Shown: positions 9,516 through 17,890 of the stretch, piece by piece
Layout of the letters: the number at the start of each line of letters is the position of its first letter
Numbering within the stretch: position 1 is the stretch's first letter
Source of the DNA: Gillisia xinjiangensis
GTDB taxonomy: Bacteria > Bacteroidota > Bacteroidia > Flavobacteriales > Flavobacteriaceae
NCBI RefSeq assembly: GCF_046298265.1
Contig: NZ_JBKAHK010000003.1
Coordinates: 186,001 to 250,000 of the forward strand
Reading direction: 5' to 3'
Length of the DNA: 64,000 bases
Made by a program: the position numbers and the translations under genes
The notes under the pieces: model-generated
Seen by the model: only the letters and a program-made list of their open reading frames with translations
The model's database searches: none
Told to the model about the DNA's origin: nothing

Positions 9516-10351
9516 TCCTTTTTAAGATAGATCCCGTCTTCCTTAATATCTATAAGGCGTTGCTTGTATAAAGTGCCTATCGCCTTTTTAAAGCTTTTTT
9601 TACTCATTTGAAGTGTTCTCTGGATTTCCTGCGGCGAAGATTTATCGGTGAGTTTTAAATGACCTCCTTTAAGTTCTATTTCATTCAATATATCCTGGGC
9701 GTTCGGCTCAATACTTCTGTATCCCGGACGCTGCAATGTGATGTCTATTTTCCCTTCTGCTGGTCTTGTTTTCTTAACCCACGCCTTTAAACGGTCTCCG
9801 GGTTGCATATCCTGAAAAATATCATCCTTGAATATCAATCCCTGGTGCAGTTCATTCACAATTACATTCATACCAAGATCTGTAGGATTGGCTACAATAA
9901 TATCCACTTCCTCAAAAGGCTCTACCGTTAATTCTGTATTATCTAAAAAAGCATTGGTTTTACTTGAAGCAACCAATCGATTGGTTGCTTGATCCAAATA
10001 ACAAAAAACCAGGTACCAGCTTTCTTTCCGCATCTTTGAAGCCATCTCGCGATAAGGAACAAAAAGATGTTTTTCCAGCCCCCAGTCCAGAAAAGCACCA
10101 ATATCAGAAACTTCTACACACTTTAAGTAAGCGAATTCATCCAGCTTAACGTAAGGCGTTAATGTAGTGGCAACAGGCCTTTCCTGATGATCCAGATAAA
10201 TAAAGACATTTATCTCATCTTCCAAATCAAAGATTTCCGGTTTATATTTATTGGGCAATAAGACCTCATCCCCTTCCTCATTTCTCAAAAATAATCCGGG
10301 TTCCGTATCACGGTCAATTTTCATCGTATGGTATTCACCAAGTGTAAGCAT
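9509..10351 (-). CDS. S1-like RNA-binding protein, CvfB family
   Basis: The protein has 280 residues. It has tandem S1-like OB folds (about 1-60, 65-135 and 145-210, the second with FAYLKCVEVSDIGAFLDWG) and a C-terminal winged helix (about 225-280, KSSPQEIQRTLQMSKKSFKKAIGTLYKQ). This order is that of CvfB (conserved virulence factor B) and the YitL proteins, which bind RNA. It is a stand-alone gene; the start at 10351 (MLTLGEYHTMKI) fits the family. Its targets are unknown. Confidence 0.85.
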   Translation of the reverse strand: MLTLGEYHTMKIDRDTEPGLFLRNEEGDEVLLPNKYKPEIFDLEDEINVFIYLDHQERPVATTLTPYVKLDEFAYLKCVEVSDIGAFLDWGLEKHLFVPYREMASKMRKESWYLVFCYLDQATNRLVASSKTNAFLDNTELTVEPFEEVDIIVANPTDLGMNVIVNELHQGLIFKDDIFQDMQPGDRLKAWVKKTRPAEGKIDITLQRPGYRSIEPNAQDILNEIELKGGHLKLTDKSSPQEIQRTLQMSKKSFKKAIGTLYKQRLIDIKEDGIYLKKDQ

Positions 10352-10529
10352 AGCTAAATTTTAAAATGCAAAGGTACTTTATATTTTTTCGGGAATTATC
10401 AAAAACCTCGGGCGGGGTGGTTCCGGTTATATTTAATTCCTAAACCTTTCCGTCTTATCAACCCTTCCGTCTTAAGCGGCAGAAGAATCTGGTAATTTAA
10501 AAACATCCTAATACCAATTATCCACCCCG

Positions 10530-10576
10530 CCCGTACCTGATACGGGAGGGCTTCCCTTCATCCCGACGCTTCGGGA
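10530..10576. repeat. Two short REP-like hairpins
   Basis: CCCGTA-CCTGA-TACGGG at 10530-10546 and TCCCGA-CGCT-TCGGGA at 10561-10576 are two perfect 6-bp stems. The 267-base gap also contains GC-rich fragments (CCTCGGGCGGGG near 10408) that recall the family A repeats elsewhere in the window. The gap lies behind the exonuclease gene and upstream of the CvfB-like gene; the hairpins could terminate the former. Confidence 0.5.
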
Positions 10577-10618
10577 GGGAGGAGTTAAACAAAAAGATCA
10601 ACTTTAAAACTGCTGTTT

Positions 10619-12016
10619 TTAAGCAACCACCCTATCGTCAAAAAACAATATTTTTGGTGTTCCCTTTTTCCGCAGATAATTGCTCAGAATTTTATGGGTA
10701 TGGTACGTGGCTTCCTGCAAGGTTAAAAAAGGCTCATAATCATCTACAGAAGTTATGGGGACATCGGTGTCTACAAATCCAAATCCCTGATACCTTCCAT
10801 CCTTAACCAGCACAAAAGCTTCTTCCTTAAAATGCCTGCCTTTTTCACGGATCACATAAGTTGGGGTCTCCTCTCCAAGAGATGCAATGGCTTCTTCGAC
10901 CTTAGCATTATAATGCTCTATAGATTCTGAACCTTCACAAATCCCTTCACAATTCTGAATCCGGTAATGGGAACATACATTCACTTTACTTTGGAGGGTA
11001 CAATACCTGGGGCAAAGTTTAAAAAACTCACAAAGCTGTTCCAGTTTTTCAGCAGCTGCTGCCCTGTTATAAAAAGTGCTTACAGAGTCCATCGTCAAAT
11101 TGGTTTTTCCCAAAGCAAGCTGAATGATCCCACGCTGATTGATGTAACTAATAATTTGATAAACCAACCCGGGACGCTTCTGCGCATGGTTGTATTTGGG
11201 GTAGTGTCTGCGGATATGATCTGCTTCCAGCAACAAGGCGGTAAGTTCATTCCCGGTAGTTTCATGATCTATATAATAGGTTTCCTGTCCAAGTCGGTAT
11301 TCCTTGGTCATTTTATCGTAAAAATGTGATAGTACACGTTTTTTTATATTGATGGCTTTCCCTGCATAAAGTACTTTATGATGTTTATCCTTGAACAGAT
11401 AAATTCCGGGAGAATCTGGTAAATCATTGATTTGATCTGCAGACAGATGCGGCGGCAGGGTGGCTTCTTTGGAATGCGCGTGCAGAAAGGTCCGAAACAC
11501 TTTATAATCCTCATCCAGGCTTAGAAGGCGCTTTAAAAGGATCACTGTGGCATCGGTATCACCTTCGGCACGATGGCGGTCGATAATAGGAATATTTATG
11601 GAATCACATAAACGACCAAGACTGTAGGAAAACAAATTAGGGATGAGTTTTCGGGAGAGTCGTACGGTACAAAGTTTTTTTCGGGTGAATTCAAATCCCA
11701 GATCTTTAAATTCATTCCGTAGCACATTATAATCGAAGCTAACGTTATGAGCGACGAAAATCGCGTCCCTGGTCATTTCTTCGATCTCTCTGGCTACCTC
11801 GTGAAATTTAGGAGCATTGGCCACCAAATCATTATCTATCCCGGTGAGCGCGGTGATTTGCAATGGAATATTTTTTTCGGGATTGATTAGCGTGGTATAT
11901 TTATCCAGGATCACCGAACCCTTAAGGCGCACAATGCATATTTCGGTAAGGCGGTTTCCGTTGATCCCTCCCCCGGTAGTTTCCACATCAACAACTGCAA
12001 ATAATTGATCTTCCAT
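10619..12016 (-). CDS. DEDDh 3'-5' exonuclease fused to a GIY-YIG nuclease domain
   Basis: The protein has 465 residues from ATG 12016; a GTG at 12040 would add eight. The N-terminus is a DnaQ/epsilon-like exonuclease: VVDVETTGG, HNVSFDYNVL and HRAEGDTDATV give the DEDDh metal ligands. Residues about 200-290 are a GIY-YIG domain as in UvrC and Cho (DLPDSPGIYLFKDKHHKVLYAG, shown here from SPGIYLFKDKHHKVLYAG). A cysteine-containing UvrC-like linker follows (CPRYC, CEGIC). The same fusion occurs in many bacteria, annotated as DNA polymerase III epsilon-like or Cho-like, and is thought to act in DNA repair. It is a single gene with no repair partner alongside. Confidence 0.88.
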   Translation of the reverse strand: MEDQLFAVVDVETTGGGINGNRLTEICIVRLKGSVILDKYTTLINPEKNIPLQITALTGIDNDLVANAPKFHEVAREIEEMTRDAIFVAHNVSFDYNVLRNEFKDLGFEFTRKKLCTVRLSRKLIPNLFSYSLGRLCDSINIPIIDRHRAEGDTDATVILLKRLLSLDEDYKVFRTFLHAHSKEATLPPHLSADQINDLPDSPGIYLFKDKHHKVLYAGKAINIKKRVLSHFYDKMTKEYRLGQETYYIDHETTGNELTALLLEADHIRRHYPKYNHAQKRPGLVYQIISYINQRGIIQLALGKTNLTMDSVSTFYNRAAAAEKLEQLCEFFKLCPRYCTLQSKVNVCSHYRIQNCEGICEGSESIEHYNAKVEEAIASLGEETPTYVIREKGRHFKEEAFVLVKDGRYQGFGFVDTDVPITSVDDYEPFLTLQEATYHTHKILSNYLRKKGTPKILFFDDRVVA

Positions 12017-12259
12017 AATAATTTTTTCTAATTCGGCCACACAGCAATACTATTCAAAATTTGGATTATTTCCAAGTAAAAGGAAATAATCCTACCTTAA
12101 ATTTTAAAATTAAATTTTCGGTTCTATAAAATGGAATTATAAGCGGTACCACGTACCTGAATTTTTGAATTTAAACTTCCCTTCAACTTTATGAAATTAC
12201 CAACACCCGGTAACCGCTATTTTATCTAAATTGGCCTACATTTTTTAATAAGGGAATCT

Positions 12260-13099
12260 ATGAAATGGAAAGGCAGACAAAAGAGCACCAACTTTGAGGA
12301 CAGGCGAGGAAAATCCACCGGCGGAAAAATTGCTGTAGGAGGAGGAATAATTGGGCTCATCTTTTTGGCGATACAAATTTTTAGCGGGGGAGATACTTCT
12401 GAAATCCTAAACCAGCTACAGAATCAAATGCCAGCAACTACGGAAGATAGGGAATTAACCGCGGCAGAATTAGAACTGGGGGATTTTGCTGCGACCATTC
12501 TAAAAGACACAGAGGATACCTGGAATGAGATCTTCGCCCAAAATTCTGCAGATTACCGGGAACCTGGAATGGTTGTATTTTGGGATGCTGTAAATACTGC
12601 CTGTGGTAGTGCTTCATCTGCTTCCGGCCCATTTTATTGCCCGGGCGATGAAAAAGTTTATATGGACCTGCGATTTTTCGAAGAACTGCGCTCCCGATTT
12701 GGAGCTCAGGGCGGCGATTTTGCCATTGCATATGTTATTGCCCATGAGGTAGGACATCACGTACAACATTTGACGGGAACCGCCGGGGAAGTGAGAAACC
12801 TTCAGCAGGGAATGAATCAGAAAGAAGCCAACGAATTGTCGGTTGCACTGGAGCTACAAGCCGATTTTTATGCCGGGGTATGGGCGTATCACAACCGGGA
12901 ATATTTAGAGGAAGGCGATATTCAGGAAGCTTTAAGCGCTGCAAGTGCTGTGGGCGATGATGCTATACAAAAGCAAACTTCCGGTAGGGTAATTCCCGAT
13001 TCTTTTACACACGGAACTTCGCAACAGCGCATGGATTGGTTCATGCAAGGCTATAAATCAGGAGATATAAGTTTAGGAAATACTTTTGGTTCACGCTAG
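12260..13099 (+). CDS. Neutral zinc metallopeptidase, YpfJ family
   Basis: The protein has 279 residues. It opens with the family signature MKWKGRQKSTNFEDRRG, then one membrane anchor (GGKIAVGGGIIGLIFLAI, about 23-42) and a peptidase domain with HEVGHHVQ near residue 162, a zinc-binding HExxH. Downstream ELQADFYAGVWAY supplies the third-ligand region. Length and order match putative neutral zinc metallopeptidases (KPN_02809/YpfJ). Its substrate is unknown. It is monocistronic and converges on katG. Confidence 0.88.
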   Translation: MKWKGRQKSTNFEDRRGKSTGGKIAVGGGIIGLIFLAIQIFSGGDTSEILNQLQNQMPATTEDRELTAAELELGDFAATILKDTEDTWNEIFAQNSADYREPGMVVFWDAVNTACGSASSASGPFYCPGDEKVYMDLRFFEELRSRFGAQGGDFAIAYVIAHEVGHHVQHLTGTAGEVRNLQQGMNQKEANELSVALELQADFYAGVWAYHNREYLEEGDIQEALSAASAVGDDAIQKQTSGRVIPDSFTHGTSQQRMDWFMQGYKSGDISLGNTFGSR

Positions 13100-13357
13100 A
13101 AAAGCCAAATTTCATCAGAAGACCTGAGAATTCGCTGCATTTTTTCACTTTGGAAAGAGACCATATTTCTACTCAAAAATAATCATTAATTTGCTATGTA
13201 ATCCGTCAATATGGACTTTTCAGAAAGGCCGATTAAAAATCGGGCTGTCAAGATCATATCTTTTTGGTAAGGAGGTATAACATAGGAAAAAAACTGCGTT
13301 AAAATCATGCCTGAATAAGCCTGGCGGACGCAAAGGAATTTAACCCACTGGTGGGAA

Positions 13358-13456
13358 TAAAAACCTCCTGGCAAGCCCACGGGGTATGAATTAAAAAATA
13401 CTTTTGAAAATTCGAGGCAAGCCTCGGGGAATTAAACCTTCAATGAGGGATAAAAA
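13358..13456 (+). repeat. Family A dispersed repeat, copy A1
   Basis: The block runs AAAACCTCCTGGCAAGCCCA, then CGAGGCAAGCCTCGGGG, then TTAAACCTTCAATGAGGGAT. The same ordered modules occur at 17776-17890 (reverse), 23847-23985, 31313-31394 (reverse), 37694-37790 (reverse) and 40471-40608. Here it fills most of the 419-base gap between the convergent metallopeptidase gene and katG; the rest of the gap holds no gene. Confidence 0.75.
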
Positions 13457-13482
13457 AAGGTGACCCGAATCCGGATCACCTT
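13457..13482. terminator. Hairpin terminator behind katG
   Basis: AAGGTGA pairs with TCACCTT around CCCGAATCCGGA, flanked by an A-run on one side and T residues on the other, so it can work in both directions. It lies 37 bases beyond the katG stop. Confidence 0.65.
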
Positions 13483-13518
13483 TTACATAAAATATTAAAA
13501 TTTTTGAAGACCTGAAAA

Positions 13519-15777
13519 TTAAGCCAGATCGAATCGGTCAAGATTCATCACCTTGTTCCATGCTGCAACGAAGTCCTTCACGAACTTCTTTTGTGCATCC
13601 TTACATCCATAAACTTCAGAGAGTGCCCTAAGTTCTGAATTTGAGCCGAAGATAAGATCGACACGGGTTCCGGTCCATTTTATTTCACCGTTGCTGCGGT
13701 CACTGCCCACAAATACATTTTGAGAATCGGAAGTTGCCTTCCAGGTCGTACCCATATCGAGGAGATTCACAAAAAAGTCGTTGGTAAGTTGCCCTGGACG
13801 TTTTGTAAATACTCCATGTTGTGACTCATTGAAATTCGTATTAAGCACGCGCATACCGCCAATAAGCACTGTCATTTCCGGGGGAGTTAGTGTTAGCAGT
13901 TGAGCCCTGTCTACCAACATCTCCTCAACAGATGTCGAAAATTCGTTGTTTTTCTTTACAAAATTTCTGAATCCATCTGCATTTGGTTCGAGTGCGTCAA
14001 ATGCTTCAACATCGGTTTGCTCTTCCAGTGCATCTGCACGTCCAGGAGTAAAAGGAACGTTAATTTCAAACCCTGCATCCTTGGCAGCTTTCTCAATTCC
14101 TGCACATCCACCCAATACGATGAGATCTGCCAGGGACACTTTTTTGTCGCCTGATTGTGTATTATTGAATTCATTGCGGATACCCTCAAGCTTTTCTATC
14201 ACTTTTTGCAATTGTGCAGGATTGTTGACTTCCCAATGTCTTTGAGGGGCAAAACGAATACGTGCGCCATTTGCACCTCCGCGTTTATCAGATCCACGGA
14301 ATGTTGAAGCCGATGCCCAGGCGGTAATCACCAGTTCGGAAACCGAAAGTCCTGAGGCAATTACTGTATTCTTCAATTCAGCGATATCCTGATCTTTGAT
14401 CAATTCATGTTTAACAGCCGGAATTGGATCCTGCCATATCAATTCTTCCGAAGGCACTTCAGGTCCCAAATACCGGGAAAGTGGTCCCATATCACGGTGG
14501 GTTAATTTAAACCAGGCTCTGGAGAACGCATCTGCAAACTCCTCCGGATTCTCGTGAAAGTGTTTTGAAATTTTCCCATAGGCTTTGTCTTCGCGCAACG
14601 CCAAATCTGTAGTCAACATAAATGGCGCATGGCTTACAGATGGATCAAATGCATCGGGAACTGTACCGGCACCTGCATTATTTTTCGGTTTCCATTGATA
14701 AGCACCTCCTGGCCCTTTATGACATTCCCATTCAAAGCCGAACAAATTGTCAAAAAAGCTGTTGCTCCATTTAGTAGGTGTTTGAGTCCACGCACCTTCG
14801 ATACCGCTGGTGATTGTGCTTCCTGCATTTCCGGTACCAAACTTGTTTTTCCAGCCAAGGCCCATCTCTTCTATACCAGCTCCCGCAGGTTCAACACCTA
14901 CATTTTCCTCTGGATCTGCAGCACCATGGGTTTTTCCAAAAGTATGTCCACCCGCGATTAGTGCGACGGTTTCGTAATCATTCATAGCCATTCGGCCAAA
15001 TGTTTCACGAATATCACGCGCAGCCCCAATAGGATCGGGATTTCCGTCAGGCCCTTCCGGATTTACATATATAAGTCCCATATGCGAGGCCCCAAGAGGG
15101 TTTTCTAACTCATGTTCACGGGAATAACGTTCTTTATTTCCCAACCATTCGCCTTCCGATCCCCAGTAAATATCTTCTTCTGATTCCCAAATATCTTCAC
15201 GACCACCTGCAAATCCAAAGGTTTGTAAATCCATGGACTCAAGCGCGCAATTCCCTGCGAGGATCATTAAATCTGCCCAGGAAATTTTCCTTCCATATTT
15301 CTGCTTGATCGGCCAAAGTAATAAACGTGCTTTGTCAAGGTTGGCATTATCCGGCCAGCTGTTTAAGGGCGCGAAACGTTGTGAGCCCGAACTTGCTCCC
15401 CCACGACCATCGCCAATGCGGTAAGTTCCTGCACTGTGCCAGGCCATCCGAATGAAAAGTGGTCCGTAATGACCATAATCTGCCGGCCACCATTCCTGAG
15501 AATCCGTCATAAGAGCGTAAAGGTCCTGCTTCACAGAATTCAGATCAAGACTTTTAAATTCTTCGGCATAGTTAAAATCTTCACCCATAGGGTTAGACAA
15601 ATTAGAATGCTGACGTAGAATCCTTAAATTTAACTGATTTGGCCACCAGTCTCGGTTTGATGTACCAGATCCAGCGGTTGCTTTTACCGCCCCACCCATA
15701 AATGGGCATTTGCTTGACTCATTTACTTCCCAGACTTTGTGGCTATCTGAACTACCCGAATGTGTTTTATTTTCCAT
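13519..15777 (-). CDS. katG: Catalase-peroxidase
   Basis: The protein has 752 residues, the full two-domain length. It breaks down hydrogen peroxide as a haem b catalase and peroxidase. The distal site is R110, W113 and H114 in FIRMAWHSAGTYR; the proximal haem histidine is about H278 in GGHTFGKTHG. The Met-Tyr-Trp cross-link residues that give catalase activity are placed at about W113, Y237 (MGLIYVNP) and M263 (GRMAMND), so all are kept. The second domain is the normal haem-less duplicate. No signal peptide is seen, so it is cytoplasmic. A palindrome fitting the OxyR consensus lies 69-83 bases upstream of the start codon. Confidence 0.96.
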   Translation of the reverse strand: MENKTHSGSSDSHKVWEVNESSKCPFMGGAVKATAGSGTSNRDWWPNQLNLRILRQHSNLSNPMGEDFNYAEEFKSLDLNSVKQDLYALMTDSQEWWPADYGHYGPLFIRMAWHSAGTYRIGDGRGGASSGSQRFAPLNSWPDNANLDKARLLLWPIKQKYGRKISWADLMILAGNCALESMDLQTFGFAGGREDIWESEEDIYWGSEGEWLGNKERYSREHELENPLGASHMGLIYVNPEGPDGNPDPIGAARDIRETFGRMAMNDYETVALIAGGHTFGKTHGAADPEENVGVEPAGAGIEEMGLGWKNKFGTGNAGSTITSGIEGAWTQTPTKWSNSFFDNLFGFEWECHKGPGGAYQWKPKNNAGAGTVPDAFDPSVSHAPFMLTTDLALREDKAYGKISKHFHENPEEFADAFSRAWFKLTHRDMGPLSRYLGPEVPSEELIWQDPIPAVKHELIKDQDIAELKNTVIASGLSVSELVITAWASASTFRGSDKRGGANGARIRFAPQRHWEVNNPAQLQKVIEKLEGIRNEFNNTQSGDKKVSLADLIVLGGCAGIEKAAKDAGFEINVPFTPGRADALEEQTDVEAFDALEPNADGFRNFVKKNNEFSTSVEEMLVDRAQLLTLTPPEMTVLIGGMRVLNTNFNESQHGVFTKRPGQLTNDFFVNLLDMGTTWKATSDSQNVFVGSDRSNGEIKWTGTRVDLIFGSNSELRALSEVYGCKDAQKKFVKDFVAAWNKVMNLDRFDLA

Positions 15778-15845
15778 AAAAAAATTGATTTTTGATTTGA
15801 TAACACGAATTTAAAATAAGTGTTTGTTATGCTGAATGTTTTATC

Positions 15846-15860
15846 ATAGATAATATCTAT
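15846..15860. promoter_or_regulatory. OxyR-like palindrome upstream of katG
   Basis: ATAGATAATATCTAT is a perfect palindrome around one base and fits every fixed position of the OxyR half-motif ATAGnTnnnAnCTAT. A second half-motif seven bases away, as in full OxyR sites, is not convincing on either side. It lies between katG and the rightward strand that ends at the strong hairpin at 15993. Confidence 0.5.
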
Positions 15861-16045
15861 ATAATCTTTTTGAAATCTGATATGCAACAAGATATAGAAA
15901 AAGTATCGATTTTAAAAGCCGACGCAGCAGAAGGTCCTATTTTAAACAAGTTTTTGGAAGGCTGCGCTAAACTTTTTTTTCAAAAAGGAGGTAATAAAAA
16001 AGACGACAGGATTTCAATAAATCCTGTCGTCTTTTTTATTTGTAA
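15861..16045 (+). ncRNA. Candidate short transcript divergent from katG
   Basis: A stretch of about 130 bases with no credible gene runs from the OxyR-like palindrome to a 22-bp perfect hairpin followed by T-rich sequence. An open frame of 63 codons (15870-16061) exists, but it translates straight through both arms of the hairpin, so it is unlikely to be a whole real protein. No clear TAnnTTTG box was found. The layout recalls oxidative-stress small RNAs transcribed divergently from a regulated gene, but this is inference only. Confidence 0.25.
15993..16040. terminator. 22-bp perfect hairpin, bidirectional terminator
   Basis: Arms 15993-16014 and 16019-16040 are perfect complements around a four-base loop CAAT. 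The core is GACGACAGGATTT paired with AAATCCTGTCGTC, and the outer A/T tracts give T-runs on either strand. This is the strongest hairpin in the window. Past it, to 16193, lies a family-A-like scrap near 16125-16165 (GTCAGGCGGGTTAAGCCCTC) and nothing else. Confidence 0.85.
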
Positions 16046-16193
16046 ATGCCCGCTGTATTAGCAATGCATCGGAGAATTAAAACTAATGGTTGAAATCAAA
16101 AACCTGTGAGCACGCCCCAACGAATCTGCCCGTCCGTCAGGCGGGTTAAGCCCTCAATAAGGGAAAAACATCCCAACAGGGAATCAGAATCGG

Positions 16194-16415
16194 TTATTTT
16201 TTAGGAGGAAGGTCGAAAGCTATAGCTTCGTGTTCAAAATGGCCTTTATGAGATCCATCGCAAAAAGGTTTGTTTTTGGAAAGACCACATCGGCAAAGTG
16301 ATACTGCCTCCCGACCTCCAAGGTTATAAATATCCCCGTTTTTGTCCTGCATTTCAAAATCACCTGATATTATAAGCGATCCATTATTGTTAACTGTAAT
16401 TTTTGTTTTAGCCAT
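16194..16415 (-). CDS. CDGSH iron-sulfur domain protein
   Basis: The protein has 73 residues from ATG 16415 (MAKTKITV); a longer frame reaches 16460 but its extra codons lie in repeat sequence. The CDGSH signature is complete: C-x-C-x2-S-x3-P-x-C-D-G-S-H in CRCGLSKNKPFCDGSH near residue 44. It ligates a 2Fe-2S cluster by three cysteines and one histidine. Bacterial members are small soluble redox or cluster-transfer proteins. It lies near katG but is a separate unit on the same strand, with the strong hairpin between them. Confidence 0.9.
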   Translation of the reverse strand: MAKTKITVNNNGSLIISGDFEMQDKNGDIYNLGGREAVSLCRCGLSKNKPFCDGSHKGHFEHEAIAFDLPPKK

Positions 16416-16437
16416 TTTTATATTTTTATAGATATTA

Positions 16438-16540
16438 ATTAATGTCCGGTAAAGAGCCAAGATCGTTCCGCCTTCGGCGTAACTGCAAGAACAAAGAAAA
16501 AAGACTTGACTTTAATTAACTGATAAACATTTAGTTATGA
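16438..16540 (-). repeat. Family C dispersed repeat, copy C3
   Basis: Read on the minus strand it gives ATAACTAAATGTTTATCAG, then CTTGCAGTTACGCCGAAGG, CGGAACGATCTTGG and TACCGGACATT. The same order is found at 26543-26970 and 31396-31636. It contains a small palindrome CGCC-GAA-GGCG. It sits directly upstream of the CDGSH gene. The remaining gap to 17017 shows no gene; a 62-codon frame at 16679-16867 has no coding character. Confidence 0.75.
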
Positions 16541-17017
16541 AATCTATATGTTAGGAATACCCCAATTATTAAAATATTTTGAAAATTGATTGAAGCATGG
16601 TGTATACTTTATAAATCTCCCTGGAATGTCCAATTAATATATAGTTTCAGCGATTAAGTAAATTTTCACCGGTCAACAATGATATTTATTAAATCCTTTT
16701 CGTTTATTTATTTTCACTTATTCCTTTTCAAAATTCCGTTATTCCTGCTTTTTCAAAGCCTGATAGACCGGAGATGGCCCGAAGATAATCGATTTAAAAG
16801 CAATATCCATATCTTTCTTTATAAAAACCCAAGGAAAAAGAGGGTCAAAATTGGTATCTCGCACTGAAATTCCCGCAAGCGGAATAATAATTTGATAAAA
16901 ACATTCGGATTTATTCCATTTTTTGAATCGATCAACTTAAAAACCAAACACAATTCCTATATTTATGGAAATACTACAGATCCAACAGGAAACGGATCTG
17001 ACTTAAATTCGAGGATT

Positions 17018-17614
17018 ATGAAATCTTACTTTTTATTTGGCTTAATGATAGTTACAGCTGCCGGAATGGCACAGGATGTAACCGTTGAAATCCCTGCTCC
17101 TGAAATTCAGCTAAAAACAGCACTTCTTGCTGCTCCTGCCGATCAGCGCAGTGAAGCCATGGTTTATGCATATAATTCCAAAGGGGAATTGCAGGTACTT
17201 CAGGAAGGCACCAACAACCTGGTATGTATTGCAGACGATCCGAATAGGGAAGGAATTAGTGTTTCCTGTTACAATAAAAAACTGGAGCCTTTTATGGCAC
17301 GTGGAAGAGAACTAACCGCTGAAGGAAAATCGGAAATGGAAAAAAGAGAGATTCGCAAACAAGAGGTGGAATCCGGAATACTGCAATTAACAGATACCCC
17401 AAGTATGCTTTACATTTTAAGCGGAACCACCGAGAATTATGACAAAACCACCGGTGCGCTAATCGATGGAAAATTTAGATATGTGATATATATGCCGTAT
17501 GCTACTACCGAATCTACGGGTCTGCCATCAAAGCCCGAAGTTCCGGGAATGCCTTGGCTAATGGATCCCGGAACCCACCGTGCTCATATTATGATTACTC
17601 CTGAAAACAAATAA
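17018..17614 (+). CDS. Secreted protein of unknown function
   Basis: The protein has 198 residues from ATG 17018 (MKSYFLFGLMIVTAAGMAQ), which begins a clean signal peptide; the longer open frame starting at 16892 would bury it. The mature part is soluble, with a conserved-looking core (LVCIADDPNREGISVSCYNK, MARGRELTAEGKSEMEKRE, PGMPWLMDPGTHRAHIM). Two cysteines could pair in the periplasm. I recognise no domain. It is a single gene followed at once by a strong terminator. Confidence 0.75.
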   Translation: MKSYFLFGLMIVTAAGMAQDVTVEIPAPEIQLKTALLAAPADQRSEAMVYAYNSKGELQVLQEGTNNLVCIADDPNREGISVSCYNKKLEPFMARGRELTAEGKSEMEKREIRKQEVESGILQLTDTPSMLYILSGTTENYDKTTGALIDGKFRYVIYMPYATTESTGLPSKPEVPGMPWLMDPGTHRAHIMITPENK

Positions 17615-17667
17615 TGGAGATCCCATTTCTAAAAGGACAACCCATATAGCTAAGTTAGTTAAACCAA

Positions 17668-17713
17668 AATGGTCTCCTGTTTTCTGGATTTCAGAAAATA
17701 GGAGACCATTTCA
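17668..17713 (+). terminator. Long hairpin terminator
   Basis: AAATGGTCTCCTGTTTTCTG pairs with the matching complement CAGAAAATAGGAGACCATTT with one mismatch around a six-base GATT-type loop; T-rich sequence follows. It ends the transcript of the secreted protein at 17018-17614. Confidence 0.85.
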
Positions 17714-17775
17714 TTAATTTTGTTTTACGGGATCCCTTGTTCCTTTTTTTATTCTGAAGCCTGGCTTTAAAACTT

Positions 17776-17890
17776 AATCCCTCTTTGAGGGTTTAGTTCC
17801 CCATCCCGATATTTATCGGGAATGCCTCAAATTTTTTTAAAATTAGTTTCCAATTCATCCCTCGTGGACTTACCCCGAGGTTTTTGATTT
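17776..17890 (-). repeat. Family A dispersed repeat, copy A2
   Basis: This is the reverse-oriented copy: CCCTCTTTGAGGGTTTAG, then CCCGATATTTATCGGG, GCCTCAAATTTTTTTAAAAT, CCTCGTGGACTTACCCCGAG and GTTTTTGATTT. It lies between the convergent ends of the secreted protein and the serA-like gene and touches the latter's stop codon. The inner CCCGATATTTATCGGG is itself a perfect palindrome. Confidence 0.75.

Noticed and set aside
12017..12040. GTG start for the exonuclease fusion
   Set aside because: The ATG at 12016 directly precedes the exonuclease fold (MEDQLFAVVDVETTGG) and is the usual start in the family.
15870..16061. 63-codon open frame divergent from katG
   Set aside because: It translates through both arms of a 22-bp terminator hairpin and has no ribosome site or family likeness; kept only as part of the short-transcript lead.
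16679..16867. 62-codon frame with a hydrophobic start
   Set aside because: Phe- and Lys-rich composition typical of AT-rich noncoding DNA; no promoter or ribosome site.
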